DNA of 64,000 nt from Vibrio amylolyticus (GTDB taxonomy: Bacteria; Pseudomonadota; Gammaproteobacteria; Enterobacterales; Vibrionaceae): contig NZ_JAJHVV010000003.1 of the NCBI RefSeq assembly GCF_023145695.1, positions 62,001-126,000 of the forward strand, given 5' to 3'. Made by a program: the position numbers and the translations under genes. Each line of letters begins with the position of its first letter. The first letter of the stretch is position 1. Below are positions 36,700 to 45,797 of this stretch, piece by piece. The notes beneath the pieces are model-generated. The model did no database searches. It had not been told where the DNA came from and saw only the letters and a program-made list of their open reading frames with translations.

Positions 36700-36731
36700 T
36701 AAAAAATCCCTTGATCTGGTCAAGGGATTTG
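36700..36731 (-). terminator. Rho-independent terminator of the lipoprotein gene at 36771
   Basis: AAATCCCTTGA / TCAAGGGATTT stem; the minus strand continues with TTTTTATTTG. Confidence 0.85.
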
Positions 36732-36770
36732 ATAATGAAAACCTGTATTTATGTCGACGTTGTTGCGAGA

Positions 36771-37913
36771 CTAGTTAGCAACGAACTCAGGGTAGGTAAC
36801 TTGCCCTTTCTTCACTAGAACAGAGTCTAATGTGCTGTAAATGTTAAAATAAGCACCTTGGTTATCTTCATTGTCATTTTGAGCGCTGCAGCTATAGCCA
36901 AGAGCATAGGTGCCGGCTTTTACATTGTTAAAGCCAAAGTAGGCGACTTGATCGTCAATACCTTCAGCGAACGTTGTAGAAACCATAGAATGGTTAAGCG
37001 GACGCTGTTCACCCTCAACACCAACGCTGTGGCTATGGTAACCTAACATCTGCTGTTGTTGTGTGTTATATGGGTAGAGGTACACCGCTTCAAGCGCCGA
37101 ATCGTCTTGCATCTTACACTCTTGTTGGATTGATTCGATATCAACTGAACCGATAATCTGACCGAAGTTGCTGTCAATCTGAACGATCTCGAAATCTTTC
37201 TGGCCTAAGAAGCGCCAGCCATGCTTATTGTTGTATTTAAGGGTACTCTCTAAATCAAATTTGAATGCGAGGTTATTTTCACCGCGTTGAACTTGGAAAG
37301 TTTGGCTGACTAGGCGGCCTGATGGGCGAGCATCTTTTGGCGGCTTCGCACCGGCGCATGAACCTTGTGAAGGGCTGCTAAGAAAATCGGCATTGCCGTT
37401 GTGTTCGATGACATGGGAATCCACGTCAGTTTCAACTTGCCCACCGCTTTTGCTCTCGCCATTAATGTACAAGCACATTTGGTAATAGCCTGGTTTCACC
37501 ATCATACCGTCAAACAGAGGGCTAGCATCGCTACCGTTTGCCGCTTTAACTTCAATCATGCGCAGCTCGTTTTGCTGATCATCAAAGTAATTATGGTACT
37601 GCTCGCATTGACCTGTTTGGTCGCAAGTTTCTACTTCACCTGGTAGTGATGCTACTTTTTTTAGAAAAACGTAATTAAACGCGATGTTTACCTTATCGAG
37701 ATCGGATAGGTCTTTATCGTGGTTAGCGTGGTTAGCGTGGTTATCAAGCGCGTAAGAATTAACGTCAAAAGAGTTGAGCTCGTTATCAAGTTGATTGATG
37801 ACGGAAAAGTTTAGCGTCGCGTTTGTTGGAGACGTCGTATTATCGTCACCACTGTCTGAACCACAGCCCACTAAAATCGCTGCTAACACCAAGGGTGTAA
37901 GTTTCATGTACAT
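36771..37913 (-). CDS. Lipoprotein of unknown function (histidine/aspartate-rich linker)
   Basis: A 380-residue lipoprotein (lipobox LVGC, then GSDSGDDN). The N-terminal part has a histidine-rich stretch (DNHANHANHDKD) encoded by short direct repeats, and the body has many cysteines placed as likely disulfide pairs (VETCDQTGQCEQ; QGSCAGAKPP; QQECKMQ; GYSCSAQN). FNNVKAGTYALGYSC resembles the DUF4382-like beta-sandwich end. The family is not firmly recognised. His-rich and Cys-rich composition may point to metal binding, which is speculation. ATG 37913 follows AGGAAAAC. Confidence 0.7.
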   Translation of the reverse strand: MYMKLTPLVLAAILVGCGSDSGDDNTTSPTNATLNFSVINQLDNELNSFDVNSYALDNHANHANHDKDLSDLDKVNIAFNYVFLKKVASLPGEVETCDQTGQCEQYHNYFDDQQNELRMIEVKAANGSDASPLFDGMMVKPGYYQMCLYINGESKSGGQVETDVDSHVIEHNGNADFLSSPSQGSCAGAKPPKDARPSGRLVSQTFQVQRGENNLAFKFDLESTLKYNNKHGWRFLGQKDFEIVQIDSNFGQIIGSVDIESIQQECKMQDDSALEAVYLYPYNTQQQQMLGYHSHSVGVEGEQRPLNHSMVSTTFAEGIDDQVAYFGFNNVKAGTYALGYSCSAQNDNEDNQGAYFNIYSTLDSVLVKKGQVTYPEFVAN

Positions 37914-38180
37914 GTTGTTTTCCTGCTTAATGTGTCGCTTACTCATTACGGCAAGCGATGTGGAATTTGCGCGTAGGTTACCGATTCCTCGGTTTTGGAT
38001 TGCTATTTCGAAGCAATGACAAAGTAAGGAGTCTGTTAATTCACTATAGGGAGTGATCTGGCTGTAATAATGGATAACTCAGTGGAGGATAAAAACTGAG
38101 GCAAATTATCGGTGAGGTAGTGATTCTTCACTATACTTAATAAGGTCTACAGCAATGAAGAGTTAGCTCAGGGGGAAGTG

Positions 38181-38357
38181 ATGGAGTTGCATAATCGAAT
38201 GGGTGAAGTCGCACGTATGGCTGATAACCTCACTCTCAAAGAAGTGGCTGAAATGGGGTTTACCATAGATCTTTGCGATGAAGGGTTTGATCCAAGTGAG
38301 CACTGGACAGTCAGTGCTACGCCAAAAGGGGCGAAGAAAGATTACCCAGAAGAGTAA
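38181..38357 (+). CDS. Small conserved-looking cytoplasmic protein (58 residues)
   Basis: The frame reads MELHNRMGEVARMADN at the start, continues with TLKEVAEMGFTIDLCDEG, and ends with KDYPEE. A strong SD (GGGGGAAG) lies 2-8 nt before the ATG. The composition (amphipathic helix then acidic/basic tail) looks like a real protein. A terminator follows 50 bp later. No family is recognised. Confidence 0.6.
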   Translation: MELHNRMGEVARMADNLTLKEVAEMGFTIDLCDEGFDPSEHWTVSATPKGAKKDYPEE

Positions 38358-38407
38358 CCAGAACGTAAATAGACAAGCATTAAAGTTTAGATAAATGACT
38401 ACCCGAT

Positions 38408-38440
38408 AAAACCGAACCTTCCATGGGTTCGGTTTTTATT
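38408..38440. terminator. Bidirectional rho-independent terminator
   Basis: AAAACCGAACC / GGTTCGGTTTTT stem with a 7-nt loop, between the small gene and the convergent export operon. Confidence 0.85.
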
Positions 38441-38481
38441 TTAATCAGTGATTACGTTGTCAATTCATTAGTAACTGGGGT

Positions 38482-39660
38482 TTAAGAGGATGTAGTAGAG
38501 CCCTTTGGGAGTGCTTTACTTACTGTTCTAAATAAGGATGACCTGCAAAAAAGAGTGACCGCAACAACCGCTCCCCAGCCAAGTACCAGTAGCCAGAGCT
38601 GAGTAAAGTGGCTAGACACTTGTTGCCAGCTTGCCCCCATTTGGTTGAGAGATAAAAAACCACCAATGGCTGAGGTACTAGGTGCTAAAGAGGCTAGCCA
38701 AAGAAGTGGCTGTGGAATCATCTCAGGAGGCCAAATAAATCCAGCTAAGAAAATAAGCGGCATTGAGCTAATAAGAACGGTAACCGCAACCAACTCACGT
38801 CGGGGAACCCATAGCCTCAAGGCAAAGCCAATGAAGCAAGAGGACAAGAGAAAGGGAACAAGTAGAGAAAAAAGCTCAATCGGTGATGCCACCGTATTAA
38901 TACCGTGCCAAGAAAAACTGGCCCCAAAGTAATAAGCGCTCATCACCACATAAATAGTGACTAACATAAGGGTGCGCACTGATAAGGTGATCAGCTGTGA
39001 AGTCAATGTCCAGCTTCGAGAAATGCTTTTTTGGGTAGCAACCAATAAACCTGCCGCCATGATGAGTGTTTGTTGTAGGATCAACACAAATACCGCAGGC
39101 ACCACGTAGTCTACATAACCCATACGAGGGTTAAAGGTCGGTTTGGCGTTTGACTTAACACTGGCGTACTGGTTTTCGGCAGAAAGAATCGGCTCGCCTT
39201 GAGCGAGTAATTGCGCAACTTTGACTTCCGCGCCCAGCGTTGCCCCAGTTTGAGCGAGCCCTTCAACGATGGTGCCATACACTAGAAAGTAAGAGGCATC
39301 GCCTGCAAAGGCCAACGTTGGGCTTTTTCCCATCATCAAGTCTTTATAAAAATACTCAGGGATAACTAATATTCCGCTCACCTTGCCATCAATGAAAGCT
39401 TGTTTCGCCGCCTCAATCGTATGATCTCGTTGGACAATACGGACTTGCGCGGTCGCATCTACCATCCTTTCAAGTTTTAAGCTGGTGGCGCTGTTGTCCA
39501 AATTAACCACAGAAATTTTCTGTTCAAGTGGCGATTGCTGAGCATAGGGAAGTGGGTAGAGAAAAGAGTAAAATATCACACCACCAAACACTGTCAGTAT
39601 CACGGCTTTATTGGCAAAGAAATCGCGAATTTCACGTTTTAATAGTGATAGAAAACTCAT
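38482..39660 (-). CDS. ABC-2 type transporter permease
   Basis: A 392-residue permease of the YhhJ/ABC2_membrane_3 type: one N-terminal membrane helix (VILTVFGGVIFYSFLYPLP), a large periplasmic domain of about 150 residues, then five or six helices with SSMPLIFLAGFIWPPEMIP. ATG 39660 overlaps the stop of the previous gene (4 bp), so translation is coupled. It is the last gene of the four-gene export operon 38482-43265. No ATP-binding subunit is encoded in the operon. Confidence 0.88.
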   Translation of the reverse strand: MSFLSLLKREIRDFFANKAVILTVFGGVIFYSFLYPLPYAQQSPLEQKISVVNLDNSATSLKLERMVDATAQVRIVQRDHTIEAAKQAFIDGKVSGILVIPEYFYKDLMMGKSPTLAFAGDASYFLVYGTIVEGLAQTGATLGAEVKVAQLLAQGEPILSAENQYASVKSNAKPTFNPRMGYVDYVVPAVFVLILQQTLIMAAGLLVATQKSISRSWTLTSQLITLSVRTLMLVTIYVVMSAYYFGASFSWHGINTVASPIELFSLLVPFLLSSCFIGFALRLWVPRRELVAVTVLISSMPLIFLAGFIWPPEMIPQPLLWLASLAPSTSAIGGFLSLNQMGASWQQVSSHFTQLWLLVLGWGAVVAVTLFCRSSLFRTVSKALPKGSTTSS

Positions 39661-40823
39661 AGGGATTCCTCTTGTTGGCAACGCTTTTTGATCAGAGCTA
39701 AGCATACGACCACGACCACCAGATACCCTAGCATGGGTATTAAGTATCGGTATGAATCAAGCGCAGGCAGTGCGTAACTTACTTGCGAAATCTGAACCTC
39801 GATATAGTGGCTGACAGGAAGAAGCGAACGCCACCACTGAGCAAGAACGTTCATGTCGGTGGCTGGGAAGGTGACGCCCATAAAGGCAAAGCTTGGCGCT
39901 GTAAACGCACCAGCAAAACTCATTGCCCGTGTCGCATCTAAAGTGAGTAGAAAGAACAGACACCCGACAGAGATACAGGCGAGAATCATGGCTAATTGAG
40001 CTACAAGAACTGGAATGAGTGAACCTTGAAGCGGCCAGTTTAGCCAGTAATAAAACCATGCCAGAAACATCGCACCTTGCACTGCAAAAACAGCGACATA
40101 CCCCTTAAGAGTATTGACCAACGTGGTGAAAGGGTTTGCCCCTAGCCAGTCGCTTAATCGAGAATATCGTCGATAGTTAGCCGAAAGAATTAAAATTGTA
40201 CTGACCACAATCACCACTTGCCAAAGTGCAGGAACAATGGCTGAGACTAAAAACTGCGCATAATTGGTATTGCGATTAAATAGGGCGGTTATTTGAGTTG
40301 AAATTGGCACGGCTTTTCCCATCGCCGCTACGGTGGTCATATCGCCAGATGAAAGCTGCTGAAGCGTTTCAATAGAGGCGTTGAAATAGCCCATTGTTTG
40401 CATCACTGCAGAGCTAATTAACCGTCCAACCAAGATATATTGGCTGTTATAAAAGGTGGAAACTTGAGGAAGGGAGCGCTGCATGATCCCCTTATCAAAA
40501 TCATGAGGAATGATGACATACGCGTAGACTCGGCTTTCAATTAACGCCTGTTTAGCTTGGTAAACATCAGTAAACGTCTCATCAACACTGAGTGTTGATG
40601 AGGCATCAAACTGACGAATCAGCTTCTGAGATAATGAGCTATGAGAAAGGTCGACCACGCCAATTGGTAGGTCACGCGCAATGCCTGCTGAGAATATCCC
40701 CCAGATCGACAGCGCTAATACGAGTGGAATCCAAGTTAAGCATGAGAGTAGCCACTTATCTTGATTCACGATATCGAGCTGATGCTGAAACTGACCCTGT
40801 AACTGCTTGTGTATAACGCTCAT
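39657..40823 (-). CDS. ABC-2 type transporter permease
   Basis: A 388-residue permease with the same layout as its neighbour (N-terminal helix, large periplasmic part, C-terminal helix bundle with FAFMGVTFPATDMN). The two probably form a heterodimer. It begins 11 bp after the HlyD-type gene. The family is related to YhhJ/DUF3533 exporters that work with an HlyD-type adaptor and TolC. Confidence 0.88.
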   Translation of the reverse strand: MSVIHKQLQGQFQHQLDIVNQDKWLLSCLTWIPLVLALSIWGIFSAGIARDLPIGVVDLSHSSLSQKLIRQFDASSTLSVDETFTDVYQAKQALIESRVYAYVIIPHDFDKGIMQRSLPQVSTFYNSQYILVGRLISSAVMQTMGYFNASIETLQQLSSGDMTTVAAMGKAVPISTQITALFNRNTNYAQFLVSAIVPALWQVVIVVSTILILSANYRRYSRLSDWLGANPFTTLVNTLKGYVAVFAVQGAMFLAWFYYWLNWPLQGSLIPVLVAQLAMILACISVGCLFFLLTLDATRAMSFAGAFTAPSFAFMGVTFPATDMNVLAQWWRSLLPVSHYIEVQISQVSYALPALDSYRYLIPMLGYLVVVVVCLALIKKRCQQEESL

Positions 40824-40833
40824 GACCGGTTAC

Positions 40834-41838
40834 CTAGTTATCCGTTGAAATCTCAACAACAAGGCTCATGCCCATGCGAAGTTGAATATCGGAATCAACA
40901 GGTCGTGCTTCAACTTCAAAGGTACGAAGATCGAACCCTTGCGATGCATCGGTTGAGCGCCACGTTGCAAAATCCCCCATCACTGCAATGTGCGTTACCG
41001 CAAAGGTAATGGTTTTGTCGAGCGAAGGTAGGTAAGCGTCAAAGTGAGTGCCCTTATCAAATTGCTTTAAATAATCCTCACGTACATTGAGCACGGCCCA
41101 AGCGTCTTGAGTATCGATCACGGTGACTACTGGGAAGCCTTGCGGAGCCAGTTCACCGCTTTGCAGCAATACTTGTGATACTTCACCTTCAAACCAGCTC
41201 TTAATTTGAGTATCGGCTGCGTATGCTTCTACTTCTGCCACCGCGCCTGCTGCCATGACCGCTTTTTCAGTCGCAGCGAGTTTGGTTTCATCGCGCACGC
41301 CTTCTTTGGTCATTTGATACATTTGATAAGCCGCGCTTTCGGTGTATTTAGCGGCTTGCCATTGTGTATTCACTTCATCACGCTGTTGCTCGGCGACCAC
41401 GCCGTCGTCAAACAGGTTATTGATTCGTTGATAGGTTTTCTCAAGAAGATCCGCCGCCGCTTTTGCTTTTAGCCATTGATCTTTAGATGCTTGAATCTGT
41501 TGTGCTCTCGCTCCTTTATTCGCTTCAGTCGCCAGTGCGTCCGCCGCTTTTTCCCCTGCTACGGCTTGAGCCAGTTTCGCTTCGATTTCTGGGCTATGCA
41601 GAGTGAAAATAAGATCACCTGGTTTCACGCTGTCACCCTTACGAACCAGTACGTCGTCCACGCGACCAGGAACTTTAGACGAAATACTGTATTGCTGCGC
41701 TTCAATCATTCCTTGTAAGCGGATAGGTTGCGGCTGATAGGCTTTGTAGAAGCTCAACCCCACCCAAGAGATAAATCCAACAGCGATGAGTGCGACAATA
41801 ATTGTTTTGAGAGTGTTGATGGATTTAATAGTCTTCAT
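40834..41838 (-). CDS. HlyD/membrane fusion protein of an efflux system
   Basis: A 334-residue periplasmic adaptor with one N-terminal anchor helix (TIIVALIAVGFISWVGLSFY). The split biotinyl-lipoyl domain is present (SSKVPGRVDDVLVRKGDSVKPGD ... KSWFEGEVSQVLLQSGE) around a long coiled-coil hairpin at about 90-210. It links the inner membrane permeases to the TolC-type channel. Overlap with the TolC gene stop (4 bp) and the permease genes marks one operon. Confidence 0.92.
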   Translation of the reverse strand: MKTIKSINTLKTIIVALIAVGFISWVGLSFYKAYQPQPIRLQGMIEAQQYSISSKVPGRVDDVLVRKGDSVKPGDLIFTLHSPEIEAKLAQAVAGEKAADALATEANKGARAQQIQASKDQWLKAKAAADLLEKTYQRINNLFDDGVVAEQQRDEVNTQWQAAKYTESAAYQMYQMTKEGVRDETKLAATEKAVMAAGAVAEVEAYAADTQIKSWFEGEVSQVLLQSGELAPQGFPVVTVIDTQDAWAVLNVREDYLKQFDKGTHFDAYLPSLDKTITFAVTHIAVMGDFATWRSTDASQGFDLRTFEVEARPVDSDIQLRMGMSLVVEISTDN

Positions 41839-43265
41839 AGTGATCCTTGTGTCTTAGCCGAGTGAGCCACGACATACGAATTGGATTGATAATGGGGGTA
41901 GCTGTTCATTTCGCTCGTGAGCGCGAGTAATTTGGTTAACGAGACAAGGTAGTGAAAACGAGCGGCCGATTGCTGAGTTTGAATGCTGGCTAAATAGAGC
42001 TGCGCATCCACCACTTCAAGTGACGTAGATAGCCCTTGCTTAAAGGCCTTTTCACGAAGATTAAGATTCTCTTTGGCCAGCTTGATGCTCGATTCAAGCC
42101 CAAGCACTTCGTCAATAGATTGATGTGCTTCTAGGTACGTTTTTTGTACCAATACCGATAGATCTTCGCGCGCTTGTGCTTTTAGTGACCGAACTTGCTG
42201 TACTTTGCTGTTGGCGGCTTTAACCGTATCACTGCGGCCTGATGACTCAATCAGCGGAATGCTGACACCTACACCGACCATCCAATCGGGCTTCATTTGG
42301 CTAGCGAGCGTGTCATCTTCATGCAGACTGTAGTCACCGTATAAGTATACCTCAGGGTAGTACTTCCCTTTTTCCGCTTTGATTAAGCTGCTCGCTTGCT
42401 TCTCTTTTGCATCAAGAAGCGCAAGACCGGGGTAGGTCGCTAGGGTTTGGTCGATGAACACCTGCATAGGGGGAAGCGTGTTATTAATGAATAACGTTTC
42501 TGATGGTGTCACCACACTATTTTGCGCCAGAATTTTGCTCAGTGCCGATTGAGCGATATCCAAGTTGCTTTGCGCTTTACGGGTATCGACTTTCGCTTTA
42601 TCAAACGACGCTTCTGCTTGTAGGCGTTCAACTCTCGCAATTTGCCCCTGTTCTTCAAGCTTGATAGCAAAATCGAGGTGCTGTGCTAACCCTCTCTCTA
42701 CAGCCGTTCGTGTATTCAGAACCTCGGTTGCCAGAACGACGGAAAAGTAATATTTGCTCAAGTCTTCATAGCGCGCTTGAGTTTCCATTTCATATTGGCT
42801 TTTCGCTTGTTCGGTTTGCCCTTGAGCGGCTTGCTGTGCTGCACTGATTCGGCCGCCAGTAAAAATGGGCCAAACCGCTCGAATAGAAGAGGTGAAAATT
42901 TCTTTTTCCGTTATGGTGGTTTCAACACCGCCAAGAATAGGCAGTAGACCCGACATCCAGGCTCCAGATGCACCACCAAGGGCGGGAAAGGTAGTTGCTT
43001 CTGCCAGTTGTGATCCTGTCACCGTGACATCGTTATCAAGCCGAGTGTAATTTGCCCCAAGCGTGACTGAGGGAAGGTTTAAGTTTCCTTTTGCATTTTC
43101 CATATGCTGATAACTTTCGACATTAGATCGCTGCGCAGCAAGAGAGTGGTTGTTCTCTTGTAGAATTGTCCATGCCTGATCGAAAGTGATAGCTGCACCA
43201 TATGAGGTGGCAGAAACCAAGCTAAGGCAGAGCACAAAGAGTGGTCGAATAGGGTATCGTTTCAT
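41835..43265 (-). CDS. TolC family outer membrane efflux protein
   Basis: A 476-residue outer membrane channel subunit with a signal peptide (cleavage near TSYGAA) and the two TolC repeats: AQRSNVESYQHMENAKGNLNLPSVTLGANYTR and RSLKAQAREDLSVLVQKTYLEAH. Alpha-barrel helices contain the usual A/Q-rich heptads. ATG 43265 is preferred; SD is weak and a TTG 12 nt upstream is also in frame. A perfect palindrome (43277-43300) lies directly before the gene. It heads the operon tolC-type / hlyD / two permeases. Confidence 0.9.
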   Translation of the reverse strand: MKRYPIRPLFVLCLSLVSATSYGAAITFDQAWTILQENNHSLAAQRSNVESYQHMENAKGNLNLPSVTLGANYTRLDNDVTVTGSQLAEATTFPALGGASGAWMSGLLPILGGVETTITEKEIFTSSIRAVWPIFTGGRISAAQQAAQGQTEQAKSQYEMETQARYEDLSKYYFSVVLATEVLNTRTAVERGLAQHLDFAIKLEEQGQIARVERLQAEASFDKAKVDTRKAQSNLDIAQSALSKILAQNSVVTPSETLFINNTLPPMQVFIDQTLATYPGLALLDAKEKQASSLIKAEKGKYYPEVYLYGDYSLHEDDTLASQMKPDWMVGVGVSIPLIESSGRSDTVKAANSKVQQVRSLKAQAREDLSVLVQKTYLEAHQSIDEVLGLESSIKLAKENLNLREKAFKQGLSTSLEVVDAQLYLASIQTQQSAARFHYLVSLTKLLALTSEMNSYPHYQSNSYVVAHSAKTQGSL

Positions 43266-43276
43266 CCTGATTACCA

Positions 43277-43300
43277 ATATTAGAGCAATAACTCTAATAT
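43277..43300. promoter_or_regulatory. Operator-like palindrome before the efflux operon
   Basis: ATATTAGAG - CAATAA - CTCTAATAT, perfect 9-bp arms, 12 bp from the TolC start codon. It fits a TetR or MarR dimer site overlapping promoter or ribosome site. No regulator gene is adjacent. Confidence 0.65.
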
Positions 43301-43434
43301 ACAGAAATTAGACAAAAGTGCACTCCTTTAAATCTGACTTGCTGTAAATAAACTATTACTTTTACGTCATTTCAGCATAGACCAGTTGGTTTGATTGATA
43401 AAGGTCACTTCGCTTTACTTGTTGTTCGATTCGA

Positions 43435-44775
43435 CTAAGTGTCGTCCCAAACAACCGCCTTTCTATTTTTGAAGTAGAACAGCGCGCTGATTGAAATGAA
43501 CAACAATGTGAAGTAATAAAAAAAAGAAGACAGTGAGGCTAAGAAATCGATGTTTTGTTCTATTTCTTGTGTGGTGTAGTTCTGAGACACCAACTTATAG
43601 TAGTAAGCATATAAAATACCAATTGAGCCGTACCCTAGATTAAACAGCAGCCCCTTAAAGCTGAGAACGGTGGCTCTATTGTGTGACTTGGTCTTTTTAT
43701 TAAGGTGATAACTAATGAAAATGTTCATTGTCATGATGATGAAAATTAGCAGTAGTGCAGGTATTACCCCGTAGATAGACCATCCCAAGCTGATCCAATA
43801 ATACGTTGCTATCGTTGCTATCCCCATGACTGCTATGAATGTTTTTGGGGCCATACTTTCCGCTAATCTACGGCTTTGTCCCGCCAATATTATTTTAAGC
43901 AGACTGATCCCTGCACCAATAAAGCCGAAATAGAGTATAGGAATATTAATGGCGAGATAGTATTGGCTGTTCATCGTTAGGAACATTCGCGAGGTGTGTT
44001 CGAATAGGCTGTAGTAGAGCAATATGAAAAGTACATAAGGTGTAGCGAGCACCCATTTTGCCGTATTGGTTGTTAATTTAAGGCTTTCTATGGTTGTTGC
44101 CAACGTAGTCTGATTATCCGGTAATGCTTTTTTCTTTTCCTTCATACTCATTGCGGAATAGATGGCGATCATCGCCACAAATAGAGTGGCATAAACGGGA
44201 ATGCGCATCAGATCTTTCGTGCTTTCTGGTGCTGATAATCCGAGAGTATGAAAAATGCCAGCCATAAAGTTAACATCGTACATGGCGGCCCCTACAAGAG
44301 TGACAAATATACCCACACTTGAAGTCACACGCAGTTGGATCTGCAAGACACGCGGCCAAAGCTCTTCTTCACCTCGCTCTTTTAAGGTGTCGTAAGCGAG
44401 TGCCTCATCGGCACCGCTTGCCAACGCCATTGCGAGACCACTTAATATTCGGTTTATCAAAAATACGAAGAAGATTAAGTTGGGGTCATCCGTTGGAACA
44501 ACCGCAATCATGCCAATTTCAACAAACATGACGATGGAAGATAATATGACGAGCTTTTTACGTCCTAGGGTGTCGGCAAATGCGCCGGACGGCACTTCAG
44601 CAACAACAATGGTGGCAGCCCAAATGACGTTAAGCATGGCAAATTGAGATAGGGTTAAGCCGTAATCTAAGTAGAGTAGGGTGAATACAGGGTAATAAAA
44701 ACGCGCAAAGTAACTGCTTCGGAACATTAAGAAGTAGCGGATATTATCTATTTTCAATATTTCTCTAAGTGTCAT
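43435..44775 (-). CDS. MFS transporter
   Basis: A 446-residue major facilitator with 12 predicted helices. The loop 2-3 signature is EVPSGAFADTLGRKKLVILSS, and the helix-4 region has GADEALAYDTLKERGEEE, typical of drug/metabolite efflux MFS in marine bacteria. Substrate is unknown. It is separate from the export operon by 170 bp and has its own promoter region with a palindrome at 44809-44820. Confidence 0.88.
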   Translation of the reverse strand: MTLREILKIDNIRYFLMFRSSYFARFYYPVFTLLYLDYGLTLSQFAMLNVIWAATIVVAEVPSGAFADTLGRKKLVILSSIVMFVEIGMIAVVPTDDPNLIFFVFLINRILSGLAMALASGADEALAYDTLKERGEEELWPRVLQIQLRVTSSVGIFVTLVGAAMYDVNFMAGIFHTLGLSAPESTKDLMRIPVYATLFVAMIAIYSAMSMKEKKKALPDNQTTLATTIESLKLTTNTAKWVLATPYVLFILLYYSLFEHTSRMFLTMNSQYYLAINIPILYFGFIGAGISLLKIILAGQSRRLAESMAPKTFIAVMGIATIATYYWISLGWSIYGVIPALLLIFIIMTMNIFISYHLNKKTKSHNRATVLSFKGLLFNLGYGSIGILYAYYYKLVSQNYTTQEIEQNIDFLASLSSFFYYFTLLFISISALFYFKNRKAVVWDDT

Positions 44776-45139
44776 GAGTTTGTCTTCATTTTGGACAGCG
44801 CCTTTATTAGGTATATACCTTATTGTCTTTTTTAATCGTGCCTTGTTGTAAAAATGAGTACTTTCAGGGTAGGGAATGTATTGATGTGCTTATCTCGATA
44901 TAGGATGGAATAACTCACTCAGGTTTGTTTATCTTCGAGCGGCTGAAATCTGTGCAAGCTCTTTATTACTTGGGTACCGGAAAGAACATGATAGATAGTT
45001 GAATAAATTGATTGAAAATCAAACAGAATGTCGTGGTTTTTTTAGACAAAAAGTAGCCTGAAACCTATCATTTCATTTATTGGGTTCATTTAGGGCGATA
45101 GTGTATTACTCCCTAAGTAATGACTAATGGAGTAAATTC
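44776..45139. other. Intergenic region without a supported gene
   Basis: About 365 bp between divergent genes. It contains the palindrome AGGTATATACCT (44809-44820). No RNA or small gene is supported. Confidence 0.5.
44809..44820. promoter_or_regulatory. Short palindrome before the MFS gene
   Basis: AGGTATATACCT, perfect 12-bp palindrome 35 bp before the start codon; a candidate repressor site. Confidence 0.3.
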
Positions 45140-45691
45140 ATGATTTTAAATCACGATTTGGATTGGAGCAAAGTTGGGTCTATTTCAACGGGGTCGGGTT
45201 ACGTTAGAGATGCGTTTCAGTTGAAATTTGGTGATCCAACAAGAGAGCTATTACCTGCTGGCATGGCTATCTATAAATTTAATGCCTATCCAACGTTAGG
45301 AGCAGGGGTGATCACAGATGACACGGGCCTTTCTCCTTGGTGGTCGCCGGTGGAGTCATTTAAACACGATGCCGGTCTAGAGCAGAAAATGAAAATTGCT
45401 CAATTAAATGGGGTATCGCTAAGAGAATGGGGCAGACTAACATCGGTTATCAAGGAAAATTGGAGCACCCTTGATTTTTTATTGGAAGTGAGACTTAAAT
45501 TTCCGGTTTATGCGTGGTTTGGGGGGTTCAAAGGGATGAACCGATTAGACTCAGGGGCTCAATCAAAAAGAAATACAGAGTTAGAAGCAAGGTCTAGTGT
45601 AAATAAACTCCCAGGCGGTGCTACGCAGTTTTATATACCTAATTTGACTGTAGGTTATTTAATGTCGCACAAATTTACCAAGATGAATTAG
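45140..45691 (+). CDS. Orphan protein of unknown function
   Basis: A 183-residue protein with no signal peptide and no membrane helix. Tryptophan- and glycine-rich patches (LSPWWSPVESFKHDAGLEQK; FPVYAWFGGFKGMNRLDSG) and a late LPGGATQFYIPNL suggest a compact enzyme-like fold. I do not recognise it. SD TGGAG precedes the ATG at 45140. It stands alone; a perfect terminator hairpin follows. LPAGMAIYKFN faintly resembles the start of ADP-ribosyltransferase-like toxin folds, but I see no clear R-S-E triad, so no function is assigned. Confidence 0.6.
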   Translation: MILNHDLDWSKVGSISTGSGYVRDAFQLKFGDPTRELLPAGMAIYKFNAYPTLGAGVITDDTGLSPWWSPVESFKHDAGLEQKMKIAQLNGVSLREWGRLTSVIKENWSTLDFLLEVRLKFPVYAWFGGFKGMNRLDSGAQSKRNTELEARSSVNKLPGGATQFYIPNLTVGYLMSHKFTKMN

Positions 45692-45747
45692 TCTTATTCT
45701 GATGATTGAAGCGAGTCTCATATCGTTGGTTTTCAGTTGTTGTAATC

Positions 45748-45777
45748 AAAGAGAGGAGCTTTTACTCCTCTCTTTGA
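45748..45777. terminator. Terminator hairpin between convergent genes
   Basis: CAAAGAGAGGAG / CTCCTCTCTTTG, perfect 12-bp stem, 6-nt loop. T-run is short on both strands. Confidence 0.65.
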
Positions 45778-45797
45778 ACAAGAGTATTAGGTGAGTG

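Noticed and set aside
38041..38060. T7-promoter-like sequence (TCACTATAGGGAG)
   Set aside because: It matches only the downstream part of the phage T7 promoter and lies in a host intergenic region with no phage genes. It also forms a short palindrome TCACT/AGTGA. Chance similarity is more likely.
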